35,288 nucleotides of DNA from Clostridia bacterium (GTDB taxonomy: Bacteria > Bacillota > DUOV01 > Zhaonellaceae): assembly GCA_012838615.1 (NCBI GenBank), contig DUOV01000198.1:1-35288 (forward strand). Reading direction: 5' to 3'. Under the pieces are notes generated by a model. It worked only from the letters and a program-made list of their open reading frames with translations, was not told the DNA's origin and searched no databases. Both the position numbers and the translations under genes were made by a program. Positions 25,579 through 33,955 of this stretch are shown piece by piece (the first letter of the stretch is position 1; every line of letters begins with the position of its first letter).

Positions 25579-26739
25579 ATGTCAATAGATTTACCAGCTA
25601 AATTTGAAGAATTTGCAGATGCCCGCAGGCAAGGATTTTTGAAGGTAAAGGAGATAAAAGAAAAGGGTGGTAAGATAGCAGGGTATTTTTGCACTTTTAC
25701 TCCATTAGAAATCTTAGATGCAGTAGGCATTTACCCTGTGGGATTGTGTGGAATGAGCGAAGAAACTATAGTTGATGCCGAAACAGACCTTCCAAAAAAT
25801 CTATGCCCCTTGATCAAATCCAGTTACGGTTTTGCCTTAACCGAAAAATGCCCTTACACTTATTTTGCCGATATTATTATTGGCGAAACCACTTGCGACG
25901 GCAAAAAGAAAATGTATGAGCTTTTAGGTGAAATCAAGGATACATATGTTATGCAGCTACCTCAAGGGGTTGATAGAGAGTACGCTCCTATCATGTGGGA
26001 AAGGGAATTACATCGTTTGATTAAGACCCTGGAGGAAAAATTTCAAGTTGAAATCACGGAAGAAAAACTGAGAGCGGCGGCAGCACTTAGAAATAAGCAG
26101 CGAAAGAACTATAACGAGCTTTTTGAATTGGGCAAAATGGATCCTCCTCCAATCAAGGGCTATAATGTCTACAAGGTGATTGAAGGTTCAGGCTTTAGTT
26201 TTAGCGTAGAAGAAACCTGCCTAAGACTTCGTGAACTGATCGATAGCACCAAAGAAGCCTATGCAGCCGGCAACAGACCGGTTGCTGCGGGAGCAAAAAG
26301 AATACTGGTGACAGGCTGCCCCATAGGTGGGGTTCTGGACAAGGTTGTAAACACTATTGAAAGCAACGGCGGCGTAGTTGTGTGCTTTGAAAATTGTGGC
26401 GGTGTCAAGCCTGTAAGGCATCTGGTAGATGAAAATGCAGAAGATATTGTCAGGGCAATTGCTGACCGCTATTTGAAGATAGGTTGTTCTGTCATGTCAC
26501 CTAATGTAAGACGAATGGAAATGCTGCCTGAATTGCTTCAAGAATTTAAAATTGACGGTGTGATTGAAGTCATTTTACAAACTTGTCACCCCTATAGTGT
26601 AGAAACAAGAACAATCAAAAAGCTTGTTCACGACGCAGGACTACCTCACATGGCCATTGAAACAGACTATTCAAAATCCGACCTTGGCCAGCTTAAAACA
26701 AGAATATCGGCATTTCTAGAAATGAAACCTATCCGGTAG
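25579..26739 (+). CDS. Double-cubane-cluster reductase (2-hydroxyacyl-CoA dehydratase family), copy 2
   Basis: 386 residues from ATG 25579 (GAGGTG just upstream), rather than the ATG at 25567 in the ORF track. It is clearly paralogous to copy 1: both start with LP-x-(K/R)FEEFADAR-like residues and share NLCPLIKSSYG, GETTCDGKKKMYELLG and a final ETDYSKSDLGQLKTRI-like patch. Candidate cluster cysteines are in GYFCTFTP, GLCGMS, NLCPL, KCPYTYF, TTCDGKK, FENCGG and QTCHPYS. It forms an operon with the activase before it and ends at a strong terminator. Substrate unknown; small-molecule or metalloid reduction are options. Confidence 0.88.
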   Translation: MSIDLPAKFEEFADARRQGFLKVKEIKEKGGKIAGYFCTFTPLEILDAVGIYPVGLCGMSEETIVDAETDLPKNLCPLIKSSYGFALTEKCPYTYFADIIIGETTCDGKKKMYELLGEIKDTYVMQLPQGVDREYAPIMWERELHRLIKTLEEKFQVEITEEKLRAAAALRNKQRKNYNELFELGKMDPPPIKGYNVYKVIEGSGFSFSVEETCLRLRELIDSTKEAYAAGNRPVAAGAKRILVTGCPIGGVLDKVVNTIESNGGVVVCFENCGGVKPVRHLVDENAEDIVRAIADRYLKIGCSVMSPNVRRMEMLPELLQEFKIDGVIEVILQTCHPYSVETRTIKKLVHDAGLPHMAIETDYSKSDLGQLKTRISAFLEMKPIR

Positions 26740-26758
26740 CTCGACAGACTAGAAATAG

Positions 26759-26796
26759 GCAAAAGCAGGGCAAACCGCCCTGCTTTATTTTTTTAT
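26759..26796. terminator. Terminator after copy 2; copy 2 of the 28-nt direct repeat
   Basis: The same hairpin as at 16652-16676 (AAAGCAGGGC / GCCCTGCTTT) followed here by ATTTTTTTATT. It ends the activase-reductase operon and may also serve the convergent gene ending at 26796. Confidence 0.88.
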
Positions 26797-27746
26797 TACT
26801 TATTGCTAAAAAATCCCTGATCTACTATAAGTATTCTTTGTTCTTTAATTTCTCTAATCCTAGCCGCATTTTTTTGCAGTTCTGCTATCAAGCTGCGCTC
26901 GATGGAAGCAACTTGTATTCTTAAGGCATTGACTCGCTTTTTAGCATCATTAATTCGTGACTGGACTACCCAATCTACTATTAAACCATCAAAAAAATAA
27001 TCAGCAAAGGTAGCCAAACCGCCAATGTCAATCTTTAAATGAGCTTGTATCTTTACATCGGCCAGTTCCCGACTTAAGCGCTCAAGATAACGCTGAGCCC
27101 GCATGGCTTGGCCCTTGGCGTTGTTAATTTTGGAGTGCTTAATAGCTGTGGAAAGCATACCACCGCCTAACATATCCCAAGTTCCCCAATTAGCAGCACT
27201 TAAAAGACTGCCTCTTAAGTCATCTAAGGCTCTAAGCCCTTTTTGGGCAGCTTCTCGGGCTTCCTCCAGTTCTTTAGCTAAAGCCTTGAGGTGGCCTTCT
27301 TCTTCAGCCAAAGCAAAAAGTTTTTCCGCCATTTTTCCTCCTTGGGCTTTAAGGAGCTCTTCCTTTTTCTTAAGTATAGCCCGGTACTTTTGCTTAACAT
27401 TGGCCAGGGGCAAAAGTTGCTCCTTCAGGACCGCAACTTCCCTCTCAAGACTCTTCATGGTGTTTAAAGCAGTTTCATATTTAAGCTCTGCAGCTAAATA
27501 TTCCTGCCTTTCTTTATCCATTTTTTCTGCTTTAGTACCCAAGATGGTAGAAAAAAGTCCCGTCAAACTCAAGCCTTCCAGCCTTTCCAGATCTTTTTTC
27601 TCTTTTTGCCGAATCTTTTCCAGCTCAGTTACCTTTGACTTAGCCTGTCTTAAACTTTCCTCAGCCAAGTAAAGTTTTCTTTCTAATTGCTCAGCTAATT
27701 CCTTTTCCTCTCTTACTTTTTGGAGTTTTTCCTCTAAATCAAGCAT
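26796..27746 (-). CDS. Coiled-coil protein of unknown function
   Basis: 316 residues, overwhelmingly Lys/Glu/Leu-rich helix with heptads from the N-terminus (LEEKLQKVREEKELAEQLERKL) to about residue 180. A short Gly-rich middle follows (SAANWGTWDMLGGGMLSTAIKHS), then another helical stretch (SRINDAKKRVNALRIQVASIERS). No signal peptide or membrane segment. I do not recognise a named family. Good ribosome binding site (AAGGGGAGG). It is downstream of the RelQ-like gene on the same strand. Confidence 0.75.
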   Translation of the reverse strand: MLDLEEKLQKVREEKELAEQLERKLYLAEESLRQAKSKVTELEKIRQKEKKDLERLEGLSLTGLFSTILGTKAEKMDKERQEYLAAELKYETALNTMKSLEREVAVLKEQLLPLANVKQKYRAILKKKEELLKAQGGKMAEKLFALAEEEGHLKALAKELEEAREAAQKGLRALDDLRGSLLSAANWGTWDMLGGGMLSTAIKHSKINNAKGQAMRAQRYLERLSRELADVKIQAHLKIDIGGLATFADYFFDGLIVDWVVQSRINDAKKRVNALRIQVASIERSLIAELQKNAARIREIKEQRILIVDQGFFSNK

Positions 27747-27794
27747 GGCGGCCTCCCCTTATTTTCCCTATAATTAATATCCTCCAACAGCTAC

Positions 27795-28526
27795 TTATCG
27801 ATGGTTAGTAAACAACTCTCTTAATGCAGTAGGCAAGTAGATCTGTTGATCATTGATGGTTAGTTTGTACAGACCTTCTTCCTCTTCTTCCGAAACGTCT
27901 TTCGTATTGGAAATTTCGTTATGCAGCCATTCCATTTTTTGATCTAAAGCCGTCACCGAATCTGCTGCCGCTTTAAGTTCCTCTAATAGATAGGGCGGGA
28001 CATCCTTTTTATACTTATAGTAAATTTTATGTTCCAGACTTGCCCAAAAATCCATAGCTATAGTCCGGATTTGGATTTCAGCACAAACCCGTTCCTCCCG
28101 GTCTGACATATAAACAGGCACTTCAACCAGCAAGTGAAGACTCTGGTAACCGTTCGGTTTAGGATTTTTAATGTAATCCTGGACCTCCAGGACAGTTAAA
28201 TCCTTATGTTTTTGCAACATGTGGCCCAGGCGATAAATATCTGACCGGAAGGAACAAATAATCCGCATACCGGCTATATCCTTAACATGCTTCTTTATGC
28301 TGGAAAGGGAAACTTCCACCCCTTTCCTCTTAAGTTTACGCAAAATACTTTCCGGTGTTTTAATCCGGGATTTGGTATGCTCGATAGGATTATAATCATG
28401 TAATAACTGAAATTCTTTAATTAAGATTTCAACTTTTGTCTCTAACTCATCTAAGGCAAATTTGTAGGTCATCATAAATCGGGTAATATCGTTTCTAACC
28501 TTACGCAAATTAGCAATTTGCTCCAA
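27795..28526 (-). CDS. relQ: RelQ-like small alarmone synthetase
   Basis: 243 residues, the size of small (p)ppGpp synthetases that transfer pyrophosphate from ATP to GTP or GDP. RelA_SpoT synthetase motifs: RKLKRKGVE, DIAGMRIICSFRSDIYRL, IKNPKPNGYQSLHLLVEVP and CAEIQIRTIAMDFWASLEHKIYYK. No HD hydrolase, TGS or ACT domain is present, so it is a single-domain synthetase. Starts at TTG with AGGGA upstream. RelP is the alternative; the EIQIRTIAMDFWASLEHK stretch is closer to RelQ/YjbM. Confidence 0.88.
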   Translation of the reverse strand: MEQIANLRKVRNDITRFMMTYKFALDELETKVEILIKEFQLLHDYNPIEHTKSRIKTPESILRKLKRKGVEVSLSSIKKHVKDIAGMRIICSFRSDIYRLGHMLQKHKDLTVLEVQDYIKNPKPNGYQSLHLLVEVPVYMSDREERVCAEIQIRTIAMDFWASLEHKIYYKYKKDVPPYLLEELKAAADSVTALDQKMEWLHNEISNTKDVSEEEEEGLYKLTINDQQIYLPTALRELFTNHR

Positions 28527-28638
28527 AACTTATCCCTTCCTCGCGCGGATTGCTTCGATTTTTGTGAAAAATTTATTCCTATGCCATAAGTATATTATAT
28601 AGCATTAGTAGTCTTTTTACCTTTATTTTCAAACAAAA

Positions 28639-28659
28639 GCGCCCTTTCTCCAAGGGCGC
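28639..28659 (-). terminator. Rho-independent terminator after the DUF951 gene
   Basis: GCGCCCTT (28639-28646) pairs with AAGGGCGC (28652-28659); on the minus strand it is followed by TTTTGTTTG. It lies 14 bp beyond the DUF951 stop. Confidence 0.85.
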
Positions 28660-28672
28660 GTTCTAGAAGCAG

Positions 28673-28867
28673 TTATTCATTTTCTCCTGCACTTTTAACT
28701 ATTCTTTTCAAGCTTTTTTCGAATTTGGGTCGTGGCAACATAACAAGCCTGCCACAGCCTATGCATTTTAAGCGAAAATCCATACCTACCCGTAATATCT
28801 CCCATTGGTAGCTACCGCAAGGATGTTTTTTACGCATTTCTACAATATCGCCAATATTATACTGCAT
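28673..28867 (-). CDS. DUF951 family protein
   Basis: 64 residues from the ATG at 28865-28867 (GGGAGG seven bases upstream; the ORF track starts five codons early). The sequence is MQYNIGDIVEMRKKHPCGSY then RLKCIGCGRLVMLPRPKFEKSLK, the DUF951 pattern. It has a Cys in HPCGS plus CIGC, a likely zinc site. Function unknown; it often lies near translation or chromosome-partition genes in Firmicutes. Confidence 0.85.
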   Translation of the reverse strand: MQYNIGDIVEMRKKHPCGSYQWEILRVGMDFRLKCIGCGRLVMLPRPKFEKSLKRIVKSAGENE

Positions 28868-28913
28868 AAACCAACCTCCCAAATCCGCCCGGGTAAATAT
28901 CCGGCGTTAACTA

Positions 28914-29810
28914 TCAATCTTCCAGGCTAACGCCTAGTTCTTCTAAAGCTTCCTTGGCATTAACCTGCACATGCCAAATATGATCAGCACACAGCTTTTT
29001 TAGATCATGTGCTGCTTCTACACAACCTAATAAACCTAAGACCTTGGCTGTCTCAGCCCTTACCTTCCAATCTTCATCTGCCAAGAGGGGAATAAGAAAA
29101 GTACATGCTGAAGGTGAACCTATTGTTCCCAAAGCCTGAACTGTTTTTTGGCGAATTAGGCTGTTGGAGGATTTCAAATAGGGAGCTAAAAGGGTCAAAA
29201 GTTCCTTCTGTTTCATCTCTCCCAAAATTTCAATAAAAACAGCTTTCGCTGGATCAGAAACCTGAGGCAATGTTTTTAAGATACATTCTTGTACTAAATT
29301 CCCTAAAGATATAAGGATGTGAGCACAGCGGGAAGGAACAGCGCCTTTCCCGGTCACTAAAGCGTCCAGCAGCAAGGGGCCACATTCAGGAAGTTTTAAC
29401 TTTTTTATCGCTTCCATAGCCTCTAAGCTTACTTCGTCTTTACTACCTAAAACCTTTACCAGGGAAGTTAAGCTTTTGGGGCCCCCTATAAGACCTAGGG
29501 CCTTAGCAGCCAATACCCGCTGCTTAGGTTCGCCACTTAAACCGGCTATCAGCACACCTTCTAAACCACTTTTTTTAAGCACTTCCTTAAGCTCTGGCCA
29601 TAGCTCATCTTTGGAAGCAAAACGACCAACTACCCAATCTGCCACTTCCCAAGGATCGGCCAGAAGTAATTTGTCCTCCAGGGCTTTTTTGTTCCAAGCG
29701 GGAGTTGGCCAATGAGTATTATAGCCACTAAAAGATGTCTTCTTTCTAACCCACCACACCCCTAAAACTACTAAGGCTATGGCCAAGGCTGGCCATAAAA
29801 AGTAAGCCAT
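28914..29810 (-). CDS. Membrane-anchored HEAT-repeat protein
   Basis: 298 residues. A single N-terminal membrane helix (YFLWPALAIALVVLGVWWVRKK) is followed by helical HEAT/PBS-lyase-type repeats, e.g. QRVLAAKALGLIGGPKSLTSLV, IRQKTVQALGTIGSPSACTFLI and VRAETAKVLGLLGCVEAAHDL. Such repeats are protein-interaction scaffolds. It lies 32 bp downstream of yedF on the same strand, with AAAGGAGAT at the start. No catalytic residues are evident. Confidence 0.8.
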   Translation of the reverse strand: MAYFLWPALAIALVVLGVWWVRKKTSFSGYNTHWPTPAWNKKALEDKLLLADPWEVADWVVGRFASKDELWPELKEVLKKSGLEGVLIAGLSGEPKQRVLAAKALGLIGGPKSLTSLVKVLGSKDEVSLEAMEAIKKLKLPECGPLLLDALVTGKGAVPSRCAHILISLGNLVQECILKTLPQVSDPAKAVFIEILGEMKQKELLTLLAPYLKSSNSLIRQKTVQALGTIGSPSACTFLIPLLADEDWKVRAETAKVLGLLGCVEAAHDLKKLCADHIWHVQVNAKEALEELGVSLED

Positions 29811-29842
29811 CTAAAAATCTCCTTTAAATTTAACTTCTGTTT

Positions 29843-30427
29843 CTATATAGTGATAACTTTAGTTGCTGTACTCATCTTCTCTAAAATTGCGTACATATTA
29901 GAAACAGAACCGACGCATAATTTTTCCTTTAGTTTATAATAATCCAGGCAGGTTCCACAAGCCAAAATCTCAGTTCCGTTCTTTTCTAAGGCCATTAATT
30001 CGGTTAAAACCTGTGAACCCTCACTAACTAAGTTAACTCCTGAATTCATAAAAATCAAGGTGCCTGGTTTAATTTCGCTTTCCGCTAGGCTATAGAAAAA
30101 GCTGCGCATCAACACGCTACCTAGCTCATCTTCACCCCGGCCCAGCTTATCACCAAGTATTACGTATACTAATTCGGAACTGGTTTGTAGTGTTGTTTCC
30201 ATCCCTGCGGACATTCCCTTGCAAATGCGGATATAGTAATTTTCATCTTTCTGTTCTACTTCCACATCATAGTTAGCATTTTTGGCAAAGCGTACCACGT
30301 TATCCCGGGCAACCTCGTTATCGACAATAGTGACAACTGTCGTCACGTCATCCTTTTCTAATTCCTTCTTAGTTAAAATAACCGGTTGTGGGCACTCCAT
30401 TCCCCTGACATCTAATTGGTTTTCCAT
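29843..30427 (-). CDS. yedF: YedF, selenium-metabolism sulfurtransferase-like protein
   Basis: 194 residues. The N-terminal TusA-like domain carries DVRGMECPQPVILTKKEL (Cys in CPQP); the C-terminal DsrE-like half has GVNLVSEGSQVLTELMALEKNGTEILACGTCLDYYKL. This fusion is the YedF family, which tracks with selD in genomes and is thought to help deliver selenium. It lies 2 nt after the selD stop, so it is certainly cotranscribed. Confidence 0.9.
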   Translation of the reverse strand: MENQLDVRGMECPQPVILTKKELEKDDVTTVVTIVDNEVARDNVVRFAKNANYDVEVEQKDENYYIRICKGMSAGMETTLQTSSELVYVILGDKLGRGEDELGSVLMRSFFYSLAESEIKPGTLIFMNSGVNLVSEGSQVLTELMALEKNGTEILACGTCLDYYKLKEKLCVGSVSNMYAILEKMSTATKVITI

Positions 30428-30429
30428 TG

Positions 30430-31479
30430 TTATTCCCCCTTCACCATAATTTTTCCCGGATTGTCCTGGCTTGTATAGCCGATAATGAAGCCTTCGCCAC
30501 CTGATTCCTCTAACTTATCTAAGTAAAGTAAAGCATCCTTTTCAGATAAAGCTAAAAGCAAGCCTCCCGAAGTCTGAGGATCACATAAAATATCCTTGTC
30601 CTCCGGCTTGACTTTTGGATCCCAAATTATCTTGTCCTCCACATGGTCTAAGTTACGTCTTGCGCCGGCAGGCACAATTCCCATGGCTGTATACTCCTTA
30701 ATTCCAGTCAAAACCGGAACCTGCTCCAGATTTATGACAAAACTAACCTGACTTCCTGCTACCATTTCGTAGGCATGACCCAACAAACCAAAACCTGTTA
30801 CATCTGTACAAGCATGGACATGGAAAGCCTGAGCTACATCGGAAGCCACTTTATTAAGAGTCGTCATATTTTTAACTGCAGCTTTTTCTTCTTCCGAGCT
30901 GGCTAATTCCCCTTTAATAGCAGTAGAAATAATCCCGACTCCGATAGGCTTGGTCAATACTAAGACATCTCCAGGCTTAGCCCCCTGGTTAGCCCACACT
31001 TTTTGGGGGTGAACAATGCCGGTTACTGCCAAGCCAAACTTAGGCACATCATCTTCTACCGTATGACCTCCAACCAACAAAGTTTCGGCTTCTATAAGTT
31101 TATCAGCCCCGCCGGCTAGAATTTCCCGTAAAATGGATAAATCCATACAATTAGTAGGAAAAGTCGTTACATTCATGGCCGTGAGGGGTTTGGCTCCCAT
31201 GGCATAGACATCACTTAAACTGTTAGCAGCGGCAATTTGACCAAAAACATAGGGGTCGTCAACCATCGGTGTAAAAAAGTCTACTGTTTGCACCAGGGCA
31301 ATCTCAGGAGTCAATTGATAGACACCTGCATCGTCCATGGTTGAGCCACCGATTAAGAGCCGCGGGTCTTCAAACTTAGGTAGTGTTTCAAGAATGGCTG
31401 TAAGGGTCCCCGGACCCACTTTAGCTGCTCAGCCGGCAGCTTTAGCCGTTTGAGTCAGACGAACTTTATCTTCCATCAT
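30430..31479 (-). CDS. selD: Selenide, water dikinase SelD (selenoprotein)
   Basis: SelD makes selenophosphate from selenide and ATP, the Se donor for selenocysteine. The ORF track starts at 31419 and misses the N-terminus. The frame extends through TGA at 31429-31431 to an ATG pair at 31474-31479, preceded by AAAGGAGG, reading MMEDKVRLTQTAKAAGUAAK. UGA is codon 17 at the catalytic Cys/Sec position, followed by the essential Lys (GUAAK). The rest is canonical: GGSTMDDAGVY, MVDDPYVFGQIAAANSLSDVYAMGA, HACTDVTGFGLLGHAYEM and CDPQTSGGLL. The product is 349 residues (348 if the second ATG is used). It is followed at once by yedF. Confidence 0.95.
31404..31431 (-). promoter_or_regulatory. Candidate bSECIS of selD
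   Basis: Eleven nt after the UGA the minus-strand mRNA reads GGGTCCGGGGACCC (31404-31417), a 5-bp stem with a CGGG loop. Spacing and the G-containing loop match the geometry of the E. coli fdhF element. Confidence 0.6.
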
Positions 31480-31500
31480 CTCTCCTCCTTTCCTGGGCGC

Positions 31501-32913
31501 CTACTGGAAAAAGGCTTTATACGCTTTGTAAGACATATATAAATCGGCTTTACTGGCTACCTCGAAAGGAGAGTGGAGCCCTAACAAAGCAGGACCACAG
31601 TCAATTGTTTCTATCCCCTGGTTTGCCAGATACTGGGCTATAGTACCTCCACCTCCCTGGTCAACCTTACCCAGCTCGCCTATTTGCCAAGCTACACCAG
31701 CCTGGTTAAACAGTCTTCTTATTTTACCTACATACTCGGCGTGAGCATCGTTAGCATCATACTTGCCTCTGGCACCTGTATATTTAGTTAGCACAACACC
31801 TTTGCCTAACCAAGCACTATTTTGTCTATCACTTACTTCCTCATAATTAGGATCAAGAGCGGCTGTTGTATCAGCCGAAAGGGCTTCAGAATTATTTAAG
31901 ACTTCCAGTAAGGTGTCTATTCTTTCTAAGTTGCTAAGAGCACAAAGCTTAGCGATTACATATTCTAAAAATCTGGACTGAGCTCCCGTATTGCCCGTAC
32001 TGCCTATCTCTTCCTTATCGCTAAAAAAGGCAATGGCCGTCTTTTGCGGCTTATCTATGGCCAGGATTGCTTTGAAGCTAGCAAAGACACATATCCTGTC
32101 ATCCTGACCGTAAAAGCCTACCATGCTGCGGTCAAGGCCAACATCCCGGGCCTCACCAGCCGGTACTATTTCGATTTCAGCGCTGACCAGATCTTCTTCA
32201 ACCAAACCATAAGTACCTGCCAAGTATTCCAAAACAGTCAACTTAACCCGCTCTTTAACTTCTTCGTCAGCATGGGGAATAGTAGCTAAAAGCAGATTTA
32301 AACTTTCTCCTGCCACTCCCTCAGCCATGGTTTTCTTCATCTGATCTTTGGCGAGATGAGGGAGAAGATCTGGGATAGTAAAGACAGGATCTTCCGGCTT
32401 TTCACCGATTGTTAAATTGATTTTCTCACCCTTATCGGTAACAACTACTCCGTGTAAGGCCAGAGGGATCCCCGGCCACTGATATTTCTTTATACCCCCG
32501 TAATAATGGGTTTTAAAAAGAGCAAAACCGCAGCTTTCATATATAGGATTAGGCTTGCCGTCTAAACGGGGTGCGTCCACATGGGAACCTACAATGCGAA
32601 CCCCGGCAGTCAAAGGCTCACTTCCTAAAACACCGGCTACCAACATCTTGTCCCTGTTTACAATATAAAACTTATCACCTGGCTTTAACCCCTGGCTTGC
32701 TGTTTTTAAATCTTTAAAGCCCCTAGCCTCGAGTTCAGCCACCATTACGTTAACAGCTTCCCGCTCCGTTTTGGCCTGATTTAAAAACTGTTTGTATTCT
32801 TCAGCAAAGGCCATGGTCTTCTTCTTATCTTCCTCGCTCATCTTATCCCAGGCATTCTTTACTTGCCAGCTTAAACGTTTTTCTATTTCTTTTCCAATAG
32901 TATCCTGAGCCAT
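31501..32913 (-). CDS. M18-family aminopeptidase
   Basis: 470 residues, normal for M18 zinc aminopeptidases, which clip acidic or neutral N-terminal residues from peptides in the cytoplasm. Metal/catalytic motifs: RIVGSHVDAPRLDGKP (first His/Asp), FFSDKEEIGSTGNTGAQS (Glu general base and ligand), DANDAHAEYVGK, and the last His in GLHSPFEVASKADLYMSYKAYKAFF. Its ATG overlaps the stop of the COG1600 gene by one base (TAATG), with AAGGAGG upstream. selD follows after about 20 bp. Confidence 0.9.
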   Translation of the reverse strand: MAQDTIGKEIEKRLSWQVKNAWDKMSEEDKKKTMAFAEEYKQFLNQAKTEREAVNVMVAELEARGFKDLKTASQGLKPGDKFYIVNRDKMLVAGVLGSEPLTAGVRIVGSHVDAPRLDGKPNPIYESCGFALFKTHYYGGIKKYQWPGIPLALHGVVVTDKGEKINLTIGEKPEDPVFTIPDLLPHLAKDQMKKTMAEGVAGESLNLLLATIPHADEEVKERVKLTVLEYLAGTYGLVEEDLVSAEIEIVPAGEARDVGLDRSMVGFYGQDDRICVFASFKAILAIDKPQKTAIAFFSDKEEIGSTGNTGAQSRFLEYVIAKLCALSNLERIDTLLEVLNNSEALSADTTAALDPNYEEVSDRQNSAWLGKGVVLTKYTGARGKYDANDAHAEYVGKIRRLFNQAGVAWQIGELGKVDQGGGGTIAQYLANQGIETIDCGPALLGLHSPFEVASKADLYMSYKAYKAFFQ

Positions 32914-33635
32914 TATAGGGCCCTCCTTTTTTTTGTTTTTTCACCCCAAGGGCAGCAAGCTAAGCATCTGCCGCAAATTCTTTTCCCAAAGCTGACTCTT
33001 ACTTTGGCCAGATACTCATCACAAGCTTTAGCATTTAACCAAACATCTAGAGATTCCCCTTCTTTAAAACCTCGGCCGGTAATAGCTGCAGCTGGACAAG
33101 CTTCTACACAAGCTTGGCATGTACCGCAACGATTTTTCATAGGTTTATCAGTAGGCAAAGGGGCATCTGTTAAAACTGTTACCAGTCTTACCCGAGGACC
33201 GTACTCCTCTGTTATCAGGTTTGCACTCTTACCAATCCAGCCTATTCCGGCCAGGTTGGCCGCTAAGCGGTGGGAAAATATCCCCCCCAGCTTATCTTCT
33301 GTAACCCGCTGGGAGGCGGGGATAGGAAAAGCTTCATACCCTTTATCCTGAAGGTGTAAAGCAATTTTAAAAGCCATATCGTCTAAGCTGGTGTTAAGAA
33401 TTTTATAGTAATACAGGTAAGTATGGGTTGGCCCCTTTTGAAGCTGATTAACTACTGCCACCGGATAAGGCATGGCCATAACTACTGCCCGCTCTAAATG
33501 AAGGAGTTCCGGGCCGTAGTACTCCTCAATATAGTCACGAGCGGGCTTCAAATCAGCCACTCCAAAGAACCTTGCCCCTCCCGCCTTGGCGATGTTTTCT
33601 ATTTCTAGGCGTAGTATGTCTCCCTTTTCAGTCAA
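32913..33635 (-). CDS. QueG-like (COG1600) 4Fe-4S protein
   Basis: 240 residues. It resembles epoxyqueuosine reductase in its core (LERAVVMAMPYPVAVV, ANLAGIGWIGKSANLITEEYGPRVRLVTVLTD) and has two 4Fe-4S clusters from CGTCQACVEACP and CGRCLACCPWG. It is shorter than QueG (about 350 residues), so it may be a different member of COG1600. Starts at TTG with AAGGAGG upstream. A -10 TATAAT (33705-33710, minus) lies about 70 bp upstream but no good -35 was found. Translationally coupled to the M18 peptidase by a one-base overlap. Confidence 0.78.
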   Translation of the reverse strand: MTEKGDILRLEIENIAKAGGARFFGVADLKPARDYIEEYYGPELLHLERAVVMAMPYPVAVVNQLQKGPTHTYLYYYKILNTSLDDMAFKIALHLQDKGYEAFPIPASQRVTEDKLGGIFSHRLAANLAGIGWIGKSANLITEEYGPRVRLVTVLTDAPLPTDKPMKNRCGTCQACVEACPAAAITGRGFKEGESLDVWLNAKACDEYLAKVRVSFGKRICGRCLACCPWGEKTKKRRAL

Positions 33636-33851
33636 AAAAACTCCTCCTTTATGCCGGCTGACTTAGTGTAACAGTTCAGCCCTAGTCGGCAACCGAAAGC
33701 TTGTATTATAAAACTTGTTTATAATTGTAATTAATAAAGTTCTGCTAATCTCTCTCATAAATTGTACCTCTTTTACTTCATATTGTCACTTCCAACTTTT
33801 CAGAATTAGCATAGCCAAAAGAAGAAAAGGGGATACATGCTTTAGTCGTTA

Positions 33852-33890
33852 CGACGCACCCAGTAGGGTGCTAGCCCCTTTAGGGGGTCG
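33852..33890. repeat. Double-hairpin repeat, copy B
   Basis: CGACGC, then GCACCC-AGTA-GGGTGC, then TAGCCCC-TTT-AGGGG, then GTCGTTAG. It is followed at a 56-bp interval by copy C. Shares its plan with copy A at 7379 but not its stem sequences. Confidence 0.65.
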
Positions 33891-33907
33891 TTAGTCGTTA
33901 GTCGTTG

Positions 33908-33949
33908 CGACGCCAGCGTTAGCTGGCTAGTCCTTTAGGGGTCGTTAGC
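33908..33949. repeat. Double-hairpin repeat, copy C
   Basis: CGACGCC, hairpin GCCAGC-GTTA-GCTGGC, then TAGTCC-TTT-AGGGG and TCGTTAG. Between copies B and C runs TTAGTCG-TTAGTCG, a 7-nt tandem. The gene-free stretch 33636-34223 consists of a promoter-like upstream part, copies B and C, the heptamer tract and the inverted GGGGACT repeats; I see no gene in it. Confidence 0.65.
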
Positions 33950-33955
33950 TTTTAT

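Noticed and set aside
27103-27672. 189-codon plus-strand ORF
   Set aside because: Antisense shadow of the coiled-coil gene; Ser/Ala/Lys-rich reading typical of the opposite strand of Lys/Glu-rich helices.
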